DNA of 64,000 bases from Hahella sp. (GTDB taxonomy: Bacteria > Pseudomonadota > Gammaproteobacteria > Pseudomonadales > Oleiphilaceae). The notes beneath the pieces were generated by a model. The model searched no databases. It worked only from the letters and a program-made list of their open reading frames with translations, and was not told the DNA's origin. Below are positions 36,766 to 45,095 of this stretch, piece after piece; within the stretch, counting starts at the first letter, position 1, and each line of letters begins with the position of its first letter. The stretch covers positions 29,026 through 93,025 of the forward strand of contig JANQMN010000035.1 of assembly GCA_028280065.1 (NCBI GenBank). Reading direction: 5' to 3'. Made by a program: the position numbers and the translations under genes.

Positions 36766-37944
36766 ATGACCGAACTGAATGCTTTTCATTTTACCCGCTG
36801 GCCGGAAATTCATTATGGGAGTGGTGTGGTAAAAGGCATTCAGTCGAGCCTGCCCACCGATCCCGATCTTACGCTTTGGGTGACTGGTGGCAGCTCGGAG
36901 AAATACTCCCTGTATTTTGACAGGTTTCTCGCTGTCACCGAACTGCAAATCCCCAAGAGTCGAATCGTGCATATTAGCGGCGAACCTTCGCCGGAACTTA
37001 TCGATGAAATCGTCGGGCATTTTAGGAATGAATCTATCCGACAAGTGGTCGGAGTTGGCGGTGGTTCGGTGGTCGATGCCGCAAAGGCAATCTCGGTCTT
37101 GCTGGCAGCAGGGACATCAATTTTTGACCATTTGGAAGGCGTCGGGCGAGGTATTCCGCTAACCGGGGAAAAGCTGCCTTTTTCCGCCGTACCCACGACA
37201 TCCGGCACCGGTAGTGAAATGACCGCCAATGCGGTATTCAGTCATGTGGGCGAAAGCGGCTATAAAAAATCCATCCGCCATAAGAATCTGGTTCCGGATG
37301 AAATCTGGATCGACCCGGACTTATTAACCACCTGTCCGCCCATGCAGACGGTTTGCAGTGGAATGGATGCCTTTACCCAACTGCTGGAACCTTACCTGTC
37401 CACCAAGGCGAATGTGATTACCGATACCCTGGCGGAAAAAGGCCTGCAATTGATCGTGGATAATCTGGAAGCTGCCCATGGCGAAGGCAATCAAAACCCC
37501 GATGTCCGGGGCAGCATTGCCTTGGCGGCAGCTTTCTCCGGCACTTGTTTGGCTAATGCCGGATTGGGCATTGTCCATGGCTTGGCGGGACCCATTGGGG
37601 GTTATTTCGATATCCCTCATGGTGTGGTCTGTGCGGGATTGTTGGCAAAGGCGAATGAAGTCAACCATCGAGCATTACAGGAGCGAGGCGAAGCCCATTA
37701 TCTTCAGAAGATGGCCAAGGTCGGTAAGATTTTTGGTCAGCAAGCAGACTCTACGGAAGACTATTGCCAGCTCCTAACCGATAATTTGTACCGATGGGAA
37801 AGGACATTTCAACTGCCTAAGTTCTCCGAATATGGAATTCAGATAAAGGACATTCCTAAAATCGTCAGTGCGGCTGGTAATCGGAATAATCCGGTGGCGT
37901 TAACGGAAGACGAGATTGGTAGAATTTTGGAGCATTGTATATAG
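36766..37944 (+). CDS. Iron-containing (group III) alcohol dehydrogenase
   Basis: 392 residues. Nucleotide-binding GVGGGSVVDAAKA is near residues 95-107, and TTSGTGSE is in the active-site region. Metal ligands are Asp in MDAFTQLLEPYLS and three His, of which two are evident in GIVHGLAGPIGGYFDIPHG. It reduces or oxidises a small alcohol/aldehyde with NAD(P)H. Its ATG follows the ABM stop by 1 bp (TAGGATG), giving a tightly coupled pair. No regulator is adjacent. Confidence 0.93.
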   Translation: MTELNAFHFTRWPEIHYGSGVVKGIQSSLPTDPDLTLWVTGGSSEKYSLYFDRFLAVTELQIPKSRIVHISGEPSPELIDEIVGHFRNESIRQVVGVGGGSVVDAAKAISVLLAAGTSIFDHLEGVGRGIPLTGEKLPFSAVPTTSGTGSEMTANAVFSHVGESGYKKSIRHKNLVPDEIWIDPDLLTTCPPMQTVCSGMDAFTQLLEPYLSTKANVITDTLAEKGLQLIVDNLEAAHGEGNQNPDVRGSIALAAAFSGTCLANAGLGIVHGLAGPIGGYFDIPHGVVCAGLLAKANEVNHRALQERGEAHYLQKMAKVGKIFGQQADSTEDYCQLLTDNLYRWERTFQLPKFSEYGIQIKDIPKIVSAAGNRNNPVALTEDEIGRILEHCI

Positions 37945-38129
37945 GCTAAGAGGCATCGCTCTGAGTAGGGTGCGCTGCGCGCACGCGGTTATATAGAGTA
38001 GGGCAGAAAAAAGGGCACCTGGCAGCCTTCATAATGGTTAGGGTCAATGGCTGATGGTGGTTAACTCTTTGCCGCCCAATATAATGACATTGACAGAATA
38101 ATTACCTACCACGGCGCGTACTAAACCGA

Positions 38130-38609
38130 ATGCTGAAAACTGAACTGGTCCGGCAGATTTTGCTGCAACTGGAAAACTCGCTAAAAACGGCTGTGGATGC
38201 GGCAAATACCGCCCATGAGACCGCGACACATGAAGAAAATGTAGCTGAAAATAAATACGACACCCTGGGTCTGGAAGCGGCATATCTCGCCGAGGGCTTG
38301 TCCCGTCAAGTTGAGGAATTGACTGTCGCAATACAAACCTATAGGAAATTAAATCTCAGCGAATATATGGATGGTATTGTTCGATTAGGCGCGATGCTGA
38401 CACTTGAGGCAGAGGATGGCCAACTTTTTAACTATTTCATAGGGCCTGCGGGAGGGGGAATCGACGTCAGATTGGATGATTTGACCTATAAAGTGGTGAC
38501 GCCGACATCTCCACTTGGCCAGGAATTGATTGGCAAAGAAATCGATGATGAGGTAACTCTGATGATTAATGGAACACGATGTCTTTATGTCATTCTGAGG
38601 ACAAAATAA
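38130..38609 (+). CDS. GreA/GreB-like elongation-factor-family protein
   Basis: 159 residues. The N-terminal half is a helical hairpin with ENKYDTLGLEAAYLAEGLSRQ. The C-terminal half is a GreA-C/FKBP-like beta domain ending TPTSPLGQELIGKEIDDEVTL, which is the conserved GreAB C-terminal pattern. The acidic tip that cleaves backtracked RNA in GreA/GreB is not obvious, so it may bind RNA polymerase without Gre activity, like other GreAB paralogues. The SD is weak. Confidence 0.7.
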   Translation: MLKTELVRQILLQLENSLKTAVDAANTAHETATHEENVAENKYDTLGLEAAYLAEGLSRQVEELTVAIQTYRKLNLSEYMDGIVRLGAMLTLEAEDGQLFNYFIGPAGGGIDVRLDDLTYKVVTPTSPLGQELIGKEIDDEVTLMINGTRCLYVILRTK

Positions 38610-38637
38610 TCCCCGCAAACCATTTTTGCGTAACAAC

Positions 38638-38672
38638 CCCCAAAGCCTGGCAGTCAGGCCAGTCGCTTGGGG
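38638..38672 (+). other. Stable hairpin upstream of the dioxygenase gene
   Basis: CCCCAA/TTGGGG, GC/GC and CTGGC/GCCAG stack with small bulges around a 6-nt loop. There is no U-tract after it. It lies 29 bp downstream of the GreAB-like stop and 32 bp before the next ATG, so it could be a weak terminator or a leader element. Confidence 0.4.
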
Positions 38673-38704
38673 AATCAGTTAATCCTATCTAGGGAGGCCT
38701 TGTC

Positions 38705-39295
38705 ATGACCATCTGCCGCCAAAAACGTCGATTGCTGCAACTCGGTTTGGCACTTCCGTTGCTAAAAACACCTCTGGTGATGGCCCGGGCAGACGAACTG
38801 ACAGAACTCACACCCTCCTGTGGTGAAGATGACCTGCCAACCCAACCCCAGACCGCCGGTCCCTTCTACACGCCGGAATCCCCTTTAAAATGGGACTTTA
38901 CCGCAGACGATCCGGATGGCGAAAGTCTCAATCTCAGTGGATTCGTGATGAACCAGGATTGCCAACCGTTGTCCGATGCGGTGGTTGAGCTCTGGCATGC
39001 AGATCATCAAGGCAGGTACGACAATCGCGGATTTCGCCTACGAGGACATCAAATCACAGATGAAAAAGGGCGCTATCGATTTAGAACCATTTTGCCTGGA
39101 CTATACCCGGGACGCACCAGGCATTTTCATGTTCGTGTAACCTCACAGTTTGGCCCTAAACTGACAACACAGTTGTACTTTCCCGGCGAATCTGTCAATA
39201 AACGAGACTATTTTTATCAATCCAGCCTGGAACTGACTTTCCATCCGGAGAATACTGAGTTTGCCCAGTTCGACTTCGTGCTGCCGAAGGTCTAG
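38705..39295 (+). CDS. Exported intradiol ring-cleavage dioxygenase
   Basis: 196 residues. The N-terminus (CRQKRRLLQLGLALPLL) is Tat-like with a double Arg. The catalytic domain is the short, single-domain intradiol type: TAGPFYTPESP opening, ELWHADHQGRYDN with a Tyr ligand, and LPGLYPGRTRHFHVRV with the second Tyr and the two His iron ligands. It would cleave catechol-like rings, possibly on lignin-like or protein-bound aromatics outside the cytosol. SD AGGGAGG is 6-12 bp before the ATG. No catechol-pathway genes lie nearby. Confidence 0.87.
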   Translation: MTICRQKRRLLQLGLALPLLKTPLVMARADELTELTPSCGEDDLPTQPQTAGPFYTPESPLKWDFTADDPDGESLNLSGFVMNQDCQPLSDAVVELWHADHQGRYDNRGFRLRGHQITDEKGRYRFRTILPGLYPGRTRHFHVRVTSQFGPKLTTQLYFPGESVNKRDYFYQSSLELTFHPENTEFAQFDFVLPKV

Positions 39296-39483
39296 GAAGA
39301 AGAATGAACCTAAAGCGACTAAGGGCCAAAACGACAGAAAAGTTATCTATAGACGCCCCTAAGCGCAAAGCACTGATTTTCAATTAATTGCAAATAGCCA
39401 AAATTTCTTAACGAATTCCAAACGCTTGTTATCTTGATAATATCGCCAAAAATTTTAAGATATCGTTTTTTCCGGGAGAACCT

Positions 39484-39639
39484 ATGTTAATACTCGTAGA
39501 AGACGCGCTGAGCATTGAGGAATACGTCGATTCCACGATTCAAAAAATTAGTGCGCAAATGGAAAACGATAAAGCGCGAAATCAAAGCCAAAAACCCGCA
39601 CGAAGACTCAAAAGGAAGTTTCAGGGTACTGGCAAGTAG
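39484..39639 (+). CDS. Small basic-tailed hypothetical protein
   Basis: 51-codon frame (MLILVEDALSIEEYVDST start). The N-terminal half is acidic, the C-terminal half Lys/Arg/Gln-rich (KPARRLKRKF). CCGGGAGAA lies 4-12 bp upstream as a possible SD. It is not recognised and could be spurious. It is separated from neighbours by about 190 bp upstream and 100 bp downstream. Confidence 0.4.
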   Translation: MLILVEDALSIEEYVDSTIQKISAQMENDKARNQSQKPARRLKRKFQGTGK

Positions 39640-39739
39640 TAATAGCTATCTTTTCGATCTATAGGTTTAGTAGGCCAAGTTACTACATCAATTTCGCTCG
39701 AGGCTTTTTCAAGATGTTAGCTAGAATAGGGCGATATTC

Positions 39740-41101
39740 TTAACCACTATCGATATCAATCTTTTGAGGATCGAGCTTATGCCCTAGAAATGTTGCTAAG
39801 TCATTAAATTCACGCAACTTATTTTCAAATAGCAATCCTTCAAGTCTAAGCATTTGCTCTTTTATCAACAACAGTTTTTTGTGGAAGACTTCCTCAACTG
39901 TCTGAGAATGATCCTCAAGTGTGCTCGTTATTTGTTCGACTGGGATTTGATTGAATTCGGACAAGAGCTCGGGTAGAAATTTGTAGGCAATTCGGCAAAG
40001 ATCATCCTGGCTTGCTACCAGCGACCTTCTACCAGCGGTAAAACTTTGAATATATTCAAGCTGCTGATCGATATCGTGCAAAAGATCGAGCGATTTGATG
40101 GCTTTGAGTTCAATTAACCGACCTTCCGTGATGACTTTCAACTGCCGCCATTTAATCTTCTCAGGTGAGTTAAGCAGCTTTTCTTTTGCGGCCACAGATT
40201 GCTTGAGACTTTCCAGCCATTCAATATCTTCTACACCGAGACAGGCTTCTTTCCATAACTTTCTCTTCTTTAGCAAAGGCGCGTAGCTATCACATATGGC
40301 TTTTGAGGTGAGATGGATAAATCTAGCGTTATCCCTTCCACTGAACAGCTGTGAATGAAGATCAAAGTCTTCCAAAGGTTTGTGCTCAGATTTGTCGGTG
40401 GCTAAGGCAATTTCGAGTTCATGAAGAATCGGATTAATGACTTGATCGGTGTCTGCATCTCTGAATTCGGCAAGTATCTTTTCTTCGGCTTCTTTGATTT
40501 CTTTGCGAAGATTGTTTTCAGTTACCCTGTCACCCAGGTTTCTCAATCCTTTCTTTGAAAGGTAGCCGCCAAGGCCGGGAATTATGGCGGAAGCTGCAAG
40601 GCCTATTCCGGCGAGGGGATTTAGAAGAGCAACTAAACCGCCAACTAAGAGAAACCCTCCGGTAATCTTAGTGTCAACTTTGTCGATATCATTTGCCAGT
40701 TGGACCAGACTATTCTCATCCTTTTCACCCGAGTAATGCGCTTCTTCAAGCTGGTCACGGGCCTCCCGAGTAAGAATCCCCTCCGCGAGTTTTTGATAGT
40801 TTGCATTAGGAAAGTGAAAAATTCGCTTTTTCGGCAAGTCATTTATTTCTGAGATTCCATCTGGCAGAACCCGCATGGAATAGAATACATAAGCGGTAGG
40901 GGATAACTTGTAAGGGATTAAGAAGTAGTGCTTCTCATCAAAACGCTTTATCGAAGAAGTTGATGTGGAAACGCTAGATGCCAGATAGGGCATTTTTCCC
41001 ATCGTATCCTTCACCAGCTGGTAGGATTCATTGATTTTTGCAATGAGCTTTTCGGTGTTGCCAGAAAAGAAGTTCTTGATATCTTGTAATGAATCTCGCA
41101 C
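39740..41101 (-). CDS. Unknown protein with Gly-rich membrane hairpin and helical C-terminus
   Basis: 453 residues, not recognised. The N-terminal 140 residues are mixed alpha/beta. Residues 146-180 form a Gly/Leu/Ala-rich hydrophobic hairpin (GGFLLVGGLVALLNPLAGIG). The rest is highly charged and probably helical, with coiled-coil potential (RKEIKEAEEKILAEF; HKKLLLIKEQMLRLEGLL). It lies 62 bp downstream of, and on the same strand as, the gene broken by the transposon (41164/48672), so the two were probably an operon before the insertion. Composition suggests an accessory gene. Confidence 0.7.
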   Translation of the reverse strand: MRDSLQDIKNFFSGNTEKLIAKINESYQLVKDTMGKMPYLASSVSTSTSSIKRFDEKHYFLIPYKLSPTAYVFYSMRVLPDGISEINDLPKKRIFHFPNANYQKLAEGILTREARDQLEEAHYSGEKDENSLVQLANDIDKVDTKITGGFLLVGGLVALLNPLAGIGLAASAIIPGLGGYLSKKGLRNLGDRVTENNLRKEIKEAEEKILAEFRDADTDQVINPILHELEIALATDKSEHKPLEDFDLHSQLFSGRDNARFIHLTSKAICDSYAPLLKKRKLWKEACLGVEDIEWLESLKQSVAAKEKLLNSPEKIKWRQLKVITEGRLIELKAIKSLDLLHDIDQQLEYIQSFTAGRRSLVASQDDLCRIAYKFLPELLSEFNQIPVEQITSTLEDHSQTVEEVFHKKLLLIKEQMLRLEGLLFENKLREFNDLATFLGHKLDPQKIDIDSG

Positions 41102-41163
41102 AAGAGCATATTTCGGTGGCTGATATGAAGTGCTAAGTCTATCAGATTATGGAATCCTGAATA

Positions 41164-41299
41164 TCAGGTCTTCTCTAAATAGATCGCACCATCTCGGTAC
41201 TTGGAAAGCTCCGCGAACGCCTTTTCTGCCCCACCTGTAAATGCCGTCTCCAGCTTACGAAATGGGAGATATTCCAAACCAGCAATCACCTTGCTTAGG
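41164..41299 (-). pseudogene. 3' half of an 88-codon gene split by the CBASS transposon
   Basis: Together with 48537-48672 (5' half) this forms an uninterrupted reading frame once the element and one copy of the target duplication are removed: 131 + 136 bp, 89 codons including TGA. The junction reads through KKSLSKVIAG. The protein ends FAELSKYRDGAIYLEKT. Not recognised. Its ATG is at 48672, with a divergent hydrolase gene beyond. Confidence 0.75.
41294..41299. repeat. Left target-site duplication (CTTAGG)
   Basis: Matches TTTAGG at 48536-48541 in 5 of 6 positions, or exactly as TTAGG if the right end of the element is moved by 1 bp. It directly abuts the terminal TGTAGATGCTTG. Confidence 0.75.
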
Positions 41300-41352
41300 T
41301 GTAGATGCTTGAATTTATAAAACCGCATTCCCGCACTTATCCGCTTTTTCGT

Positions 41353-41472
41353 GCCCACTTTAAGTGATTTTATAAACCAAACCCTGCTCACATTGTTTGA
41401 CCGTATCCTCAGGCCTGCCCACAATAAGTGATTTTATCCGGCAGGAATTCTCACATTATTTGATTTTATCCG
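41353..41472. repeat. Left-end array of sub-terminal repeats
   Basis: Four copies on the minus strand of a motif close to ATAAAATCANNTANTGTGGGC: about 41449-41472, 41418-41440, 41386-41408 and 41353-41377, spaced 31-33 bp. Copies alternate between a TCACTTAttGTGGGC and a TCAAAyAATGTGAG form. They are likely transposase-binding sites. Confidence 0.7.
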
Positions 41473-42520
41473 GCGTCTCTATATCCCCCATTTCCTTACG
41501 AATTTCATCTTCCAGAAGTTTAGGGTCAGGTAGTTTATTGCGAAGTTCCGGAGGCAGATCTCGGGTAAGTAAGTAGCCGGAGACACCGACAGGCTTTTCT
41601 ATGCCACGAAGGGCATATTCCACTTCAAAGTGATCACGCTCCTTGCAGAGAATAATGCCGATTGATGGGTTTTCGCTGGGCTCACGAACGTAGTCATCCA
41701 GAAGATTAAGATAGAAGTTCATCTTGCCGGCATATTCCGGCTTGAACCGTCCAACCTTGAGTTCGAATGCGACCAATGCATTCAGGCGGCGATTGCTGAA
41801 TAGCAAATCGATAAAATATTCATTCCCGTTGGCTACTATCCGGTACTGATTACCAATGAAAGCAAAGCCGTAGCCCAGTTCCAACATGACATCCTTAATC
41901 CTGGAGACCATCCGGGCTTCCAGTTCCGCCTCAAGCATTGGCTTTTCAACGCCCAGCATATTCAGCATGTAGACATTTTTCATTGCCTCGTCAGCCTGTT
42001 CCGCCAGGTGTTCCGGAAGGGCTTTTTGGAAGTTATGCTGTTTGTCAGCCACCTGATGTCTACCATAAGCCTGCGACTCGATCTGATGTACCAATACTGT
42101 GCGACTCCATCCCATTTCTATGGTAGCTTTCATGTAGTAGTGGCGTGCGTCGCGGTCCTTTACCTTTGACATAATGGTGAGGTTTTGCCCCCAGGGAATT
42201 TCTCCAACAAGCTGTTGGAGATTTGTATCATGCTGATATTCACGGTAAAACTGGCGCATGTACCACAAGTTCTGAGTTGAATAGCCACTTTTCCCTTCGA
42301 ATACTTTTTGCAGGTCCTTGGAGAGCTGTTCAACGACTGATTTGCCCCATCCTAATTCCTCCTGTTTTTCAGTAATCATCCTCCCCAGTCGCCAGTACAG
42401 TTGGATCAATTCCCGATTGGCAGAACTAGCCACCCGGATTCTGGCTCTGCGGATTTCTGACTTAATCTCATCCAGAAAAAGAAGGTAGTGTTGCTCGTTT
42501 GTCAAAGAGATTGAGTTCAT
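41456..42520 (-). CDS. DUF1016 / YhcG-family PDDEXK nuclease
   Basis: 354 residues. The N-terminal DUF1016_N helical domain (REL IQLYWRLGRMI region, about 35-60) is followed by the central SWG-like HYYMKATIEMGWSRTVL region. A C-terminal PD-(D/E)XK nuclease has its catalytic set in FIDLLFSNRRLNALVAFELK (about 235-254), with Asp and the ExK spacing. Family members are common in mobile and defence islands; their target is not settled. The stop lies within the first sub-terminal repeat of the left end. It starts 8 bp after the truncated transposase stop, as if it replaced the transposase 3' part. Confidence 0.85.
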   Translation of the reverse strand: MNSISLTNEQHYLLFLDEIKSEIRRARIRVASSANRELIQLYWRLGRMITEKQEELGWGKSVVEQLSKDLQKVFEGKSGYSTQNLWYMRQFYREYQHDTNLQQLVGEIPWGQNLTIMSKVKDRDARHYYMKATIEMGWSRTVLVHQIESQAYGRHQVADKQHNFQKALPEHLAEQADEAMKNVYMLNMLGVEKPMLEAELEARMVSRIKDVMLELGYGFAFIGNQYRIVANGNEYFIDLLFSNRRLNALVAFELKVGRFKPEYAGKMNFYLNLLDDYVREPSENPSIGIILCKERDHFEVEYALRGIEKPVGVSGYLLTRDLPPELRNKLPDPKLLEDEIRKEMGDIETPDKIK

Positions 42521-42527
42521 AGCTGCG

Positions 42528-43115
42528 TCACAATATACCCAGTTTATGGATCTCTTTATTGAACTCCTCAGTCTTGCCTGCAGGGTCCGATTTTAGTTTT
42601 TTTAATTCCGAGGGTGAAAAATCAAACTGCCAGCAGTCGTTGCTATACACTGCCTGGAATCTCACCGGGGGCGGTTCTATGGTCATTGAGTGCCTGTCGT
42701 AACCCCATCGAGTTAGATAACGGCTGATCGTACTTCGCTTGAGCAATCCTTTAGGAACTTGTACCAGCCCTTCGGCGGTCTCGACACCATGATTTTCCAG
42801 TAAACGAATACACTCTATCGTCGATAAATGCCGTCCCTTCTGATTCCTAGTCCGGATTTTCAGTGCGGCAATGATTTCACAGTATTCCTTCATTTCCGTC
42901 TGAGATATCACGCGAGGTTCATCGAAGTCCTTTCGGTGAACAGGCCTGGGTTGATGATGCAACCGTAAGGAACGCCGAACAGTTGACACGGATACCCCGT
43001 AAAAGCTTGCCGTTTCTTCAACCAGTATTCGACGCTTTTGATGGCGCGGAGGCAAGGCATCCAGCTGGTTTTGGAGGATGATCAACGCCTCGACGGGAAT
43101 GACTTTACCGGTCAC
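42528..43115 (-). pseudogene. Truncated rve/DDE-type transposase
   Basis: 195 codons. It contains an HTH region (VEETASFYGVSVSTVRRSL, about 31-49), a second DNA-binding segment (KGLLKRSTISRYLTRWGYD) and the first catalytic Asp context of an integrase core (NDCWQFDFSPSELKK). It stops there, soon after the first catalytic Asp, so the other two acidic residues are missing. Complete relatives are several hundred residues longer. It overlaps the resolvase 3' end by 11 bp. It is inactive as a transposase unless complemented; binding to the end repeats might remain. Confidence 0.75.
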
Positions 43116-43767
43116 GACGATGTTCCGGATCTACGCGAGTAATGCCATTTTTTTTCATCCAATTGGTTAAGTTGGCAGGCGTTGTCTGATAACGGGCTGA
43201 GATGAAGGCCTTGGTCACCCCGTTAGCAAGCAGTGCCTCAATTTCCGGCCGGAAGGGATCAAGCTTACTCTTTCCAGGACCTCTTGGACGTCCCAGTGAT
43301 GCCCCGGCGGCTTTCCGGGCGCGCAGAGCTTCCTTCGTTCGCTGGGAAATCAAGTCGCGCTCGATTTCGGCGACCATGGAAAATGCCATGGCGATAATCT
43401 TGCTTTGGATTGTATGGTCGAGCTGCCAGTCCCCTTTGACGGAGTACACACATATTCCCCGTTGCATAGCAACGGACAGGATCTCCATACACTCCAGCAT
43501 ACTACGTCCCAGCCTGGACAACTCGCTGACAATCAGGCTGTCACCATCACTAAGGTCATCAATAATGGTGGCGATGGCGCGTTTCCGCCAAGAAATCTTG
43601 CCGGAAGCTTTCTCTTCCACAAATTCAACATGGCTTAGGCGCTTCTGATTGGCCAGGATTAAAATATCAGACTTGTTTTTATCCAGATCCTGGTCAGCCG
43701 CGGACACACGGATATAACCGACAGCTCTTGGCTGATTTTTAGTCAAAGATGCTGCTTTTGATGCCAT
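43105..43767 (-). CDS. Serine recombinase (resolvase/invertase type)
   Basis: 220 residues. N-terminal catalytic domain with GYIRVSAADQD (nucleophile Ser22) and ELSRLGRSMLECM, the conserved SRLGR segment. The long helix E is FSMVAEIERDLISQRTKEALRARKAAG. The C-terminal part carries an HTH (ALLANGVTKAFISARYQTTPANLTNWMKK). Full length for the resolvase group, apparently intact. Within the transposon it would resolve cointegrates formed by replicative transposition; the res site is presumably in the 43768-43991 spacer, but I could not delimit it. Confidence 0.92.
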   Translation of the reverse strand: MASKAASLTKNQPRAVGYIRVSAADQDLDKNKSDILILANQKRLSHVEFVEEKASGKISWRKRAIATIIDDLSDGDSLIVSELSRLGRSMLECMEILSVAMQRGICVYSVKGDWQLDHTIQSKIIAMAFSMVAEIERDLISQRTKEALRARKAAGASLGRPRGPGKSKLDPFRPEIEALLANGVTKAFISARYQTTPANLTNWMKKNGITRVDPEHRRDR

Positions 43768-43824
43768 GAATGAAGAAAACCCTGAAAACGGCGTTTTTCT
43801 ATAGGATAACAGCTCATTTACACG

Positions 43825-43852
43825 TTGTATTTCATTAATGATAGTCGATAAT
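43825..43852 (+). promoter_or_regulatory. Candidate CBASS operon promoter
   Basis: TTGTAT (43825-43830), 16-bp spacer, GATAAT (43847-43852), about 140 bp before the CapV start, in the spacer divergent from the resolvase. Confidence 0.35.
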
Positions 43853-43991
43853 AAAAACGTTCAATTTTTCTATTCATGGAATAGTATGCAGTTTCCTTAC
43901 ATAGGTGGTAAGTATCTGGGAGCTGCTGCTGTTTTCAGTATTTTATAAAGTAGCTAAATACAACGGCACATCATTTTATTCAGAGGAGCAA

Positions 43992-45095
43992 ATGGGAAAT
44001 CCAGAGCCATTTCGAGTGCTCTGCCTTGATGGTGGAGGTATGCGGGGAATTTATCAGGCAACCTATTTGCAAACGCTTTCCGATCGAATTGAGTCAACCT
44101 TTGGCACTCTTGTAGACCCTGGCCGGGCTTTTGACTTGTTAGTAGGTACGAGTACTGGAGGAATTGTTGCGTGTGCTTTGGCTGCCGGTATTCCTCTGAG
44201 CCAGGTGCTCGCTTTATATCAAAATTATGGGAGTAAGATTTTTCCCCGTCAGCGCCTGCGCGCCATACCCGTGATTGGCCAGTTTATCCGGGCTCTTTCT
44301 TCGGGATTAAAAAAAGGAAATAAAACCCTTCATAGTGTTTTGCTAGAGAATTTTAAAGAGCTGACCGTGGGGGAAATATATACCGAGAGAGGTATAGCTT
44401 TGGCTATAACATCAGTTGATCTCAACAGACACTCATCAACTGTTTTTAAAACTCCACATATGGGGCGCCTTAATGGTAGAGATAATAACCGCACGTTAGT
44501 TGACGTATGTATGGCAACTAGTGCCGCTCCTATACTTCGCTCCGTTGCCCGGCTGATTGAGCCGGGGGGAACGGGTACCACAACAGTTGATTATATTGAT
44601 GGAGGGTTATGGGCTAACAATCCCGGATTAGTTGGCATGGCCGAAGCCTACGAGATTTTGAAAGACCGTAAACAAACAAACCGGCCAATTCATCTGTATA
44701 TGTTGGGAACACTCCCTGTACAGGGTGGTGAAGTTTTAGGAGGCCAAACTCTTCATAGAAATGCAGTAGGGTGGCATGGCGGCCTAAAGGTACTGAACGC
44801 AAGTATGAATGCCCAGGCAGTGGCTTACGATTATCTCGCAAACAAATTTGCTAAATTTCGAGGAGACGGCAGCTTTGCCTTCCGTTTACCAGCACAGCCA
44901 CCTTCCGGAGAACTGCATTCTTACCTTGGAAATATGGATGATGCACGGGAAATAGTTTTGAATGCATTGGCGAGACAAGCCATCTCAGATGTCGATTACA
45001 ACTGGTCGTCTATTGAATCAAATGTGGAATTCAGGGAGTTACGTGATGCAATAGTCGCAACTGGTACTGATACTAAAACAACCGGGGAAAAGTGA
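43992..45095 (+). CDS. capV: CapV, patatin-like phospholipase CBASS effector
   Basis: 367 residues from ATG 43992, chosen for the AGAGGAG SD just upstream; a start at 43905 would add a non-family hydrophobic segment. Patatin features: oxyanion loop GGGMRG (14-19), nucleophile elbow GTSTG (Ser54) and catalytic Asp204 in [12 protein letters not shown]. In Vibrio cholerae the homologous CapV is switched on by 3'3'-cGAMP and degrades membrane phospholipids, killing the infected cell. Its TGA overlaps the CD-NTase ATG (TGATG). Confidence 0.93.
   Translation: MGNPEPFRVLCLDGGGMRGIYQATYLQTLSDRIESTFGTLVDPGRAFDLLVGTSTGGIVACALAAGIPLSQVLALYQNYGSKIFPRQRLRAIPVIGQFIRALSSGLKKGNKTLHSVLLENFKELTVGEIYTERGIALAITSVDLNRHSSTVFKTPHMGRLNGRDNNRTLVDVCMATSAAPILRSVARLIEPGGTGTTTVDYIDGGLWANNPGLVGMAEAYEILKDRKQTNRPIHLYMLGTLPVQGGEVLGGQTLHRNAVGWHGGLKVLNASMNAQAVAYDYLANKFAKFRGDGSFAFRLPAQPPSGELHSYLGNMDDAREIVLNALARQAISDVDYNWSSIESNVEFRELRDAIVATGTDTKTTGEK

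Noticed and set aside
37960..38010. GTAGGGTGCGCTGCGCGCACG palindromic segment after the iron alcohol dehydrogenase
   Set aside because: Looks like a fragment of a common dispersed repeat, but there is only one copy in the window and no U-tract, so neither repeat nor terminator can be supported.
41164..41424. An 86-codon minus-strand frame extending into the transposon left end
   Set aside because: Its first half is translation of the sub-terminal repeats and inverted end; only 41164-41299 is genuine coding sequence, belonging to the gene split by the insertion.
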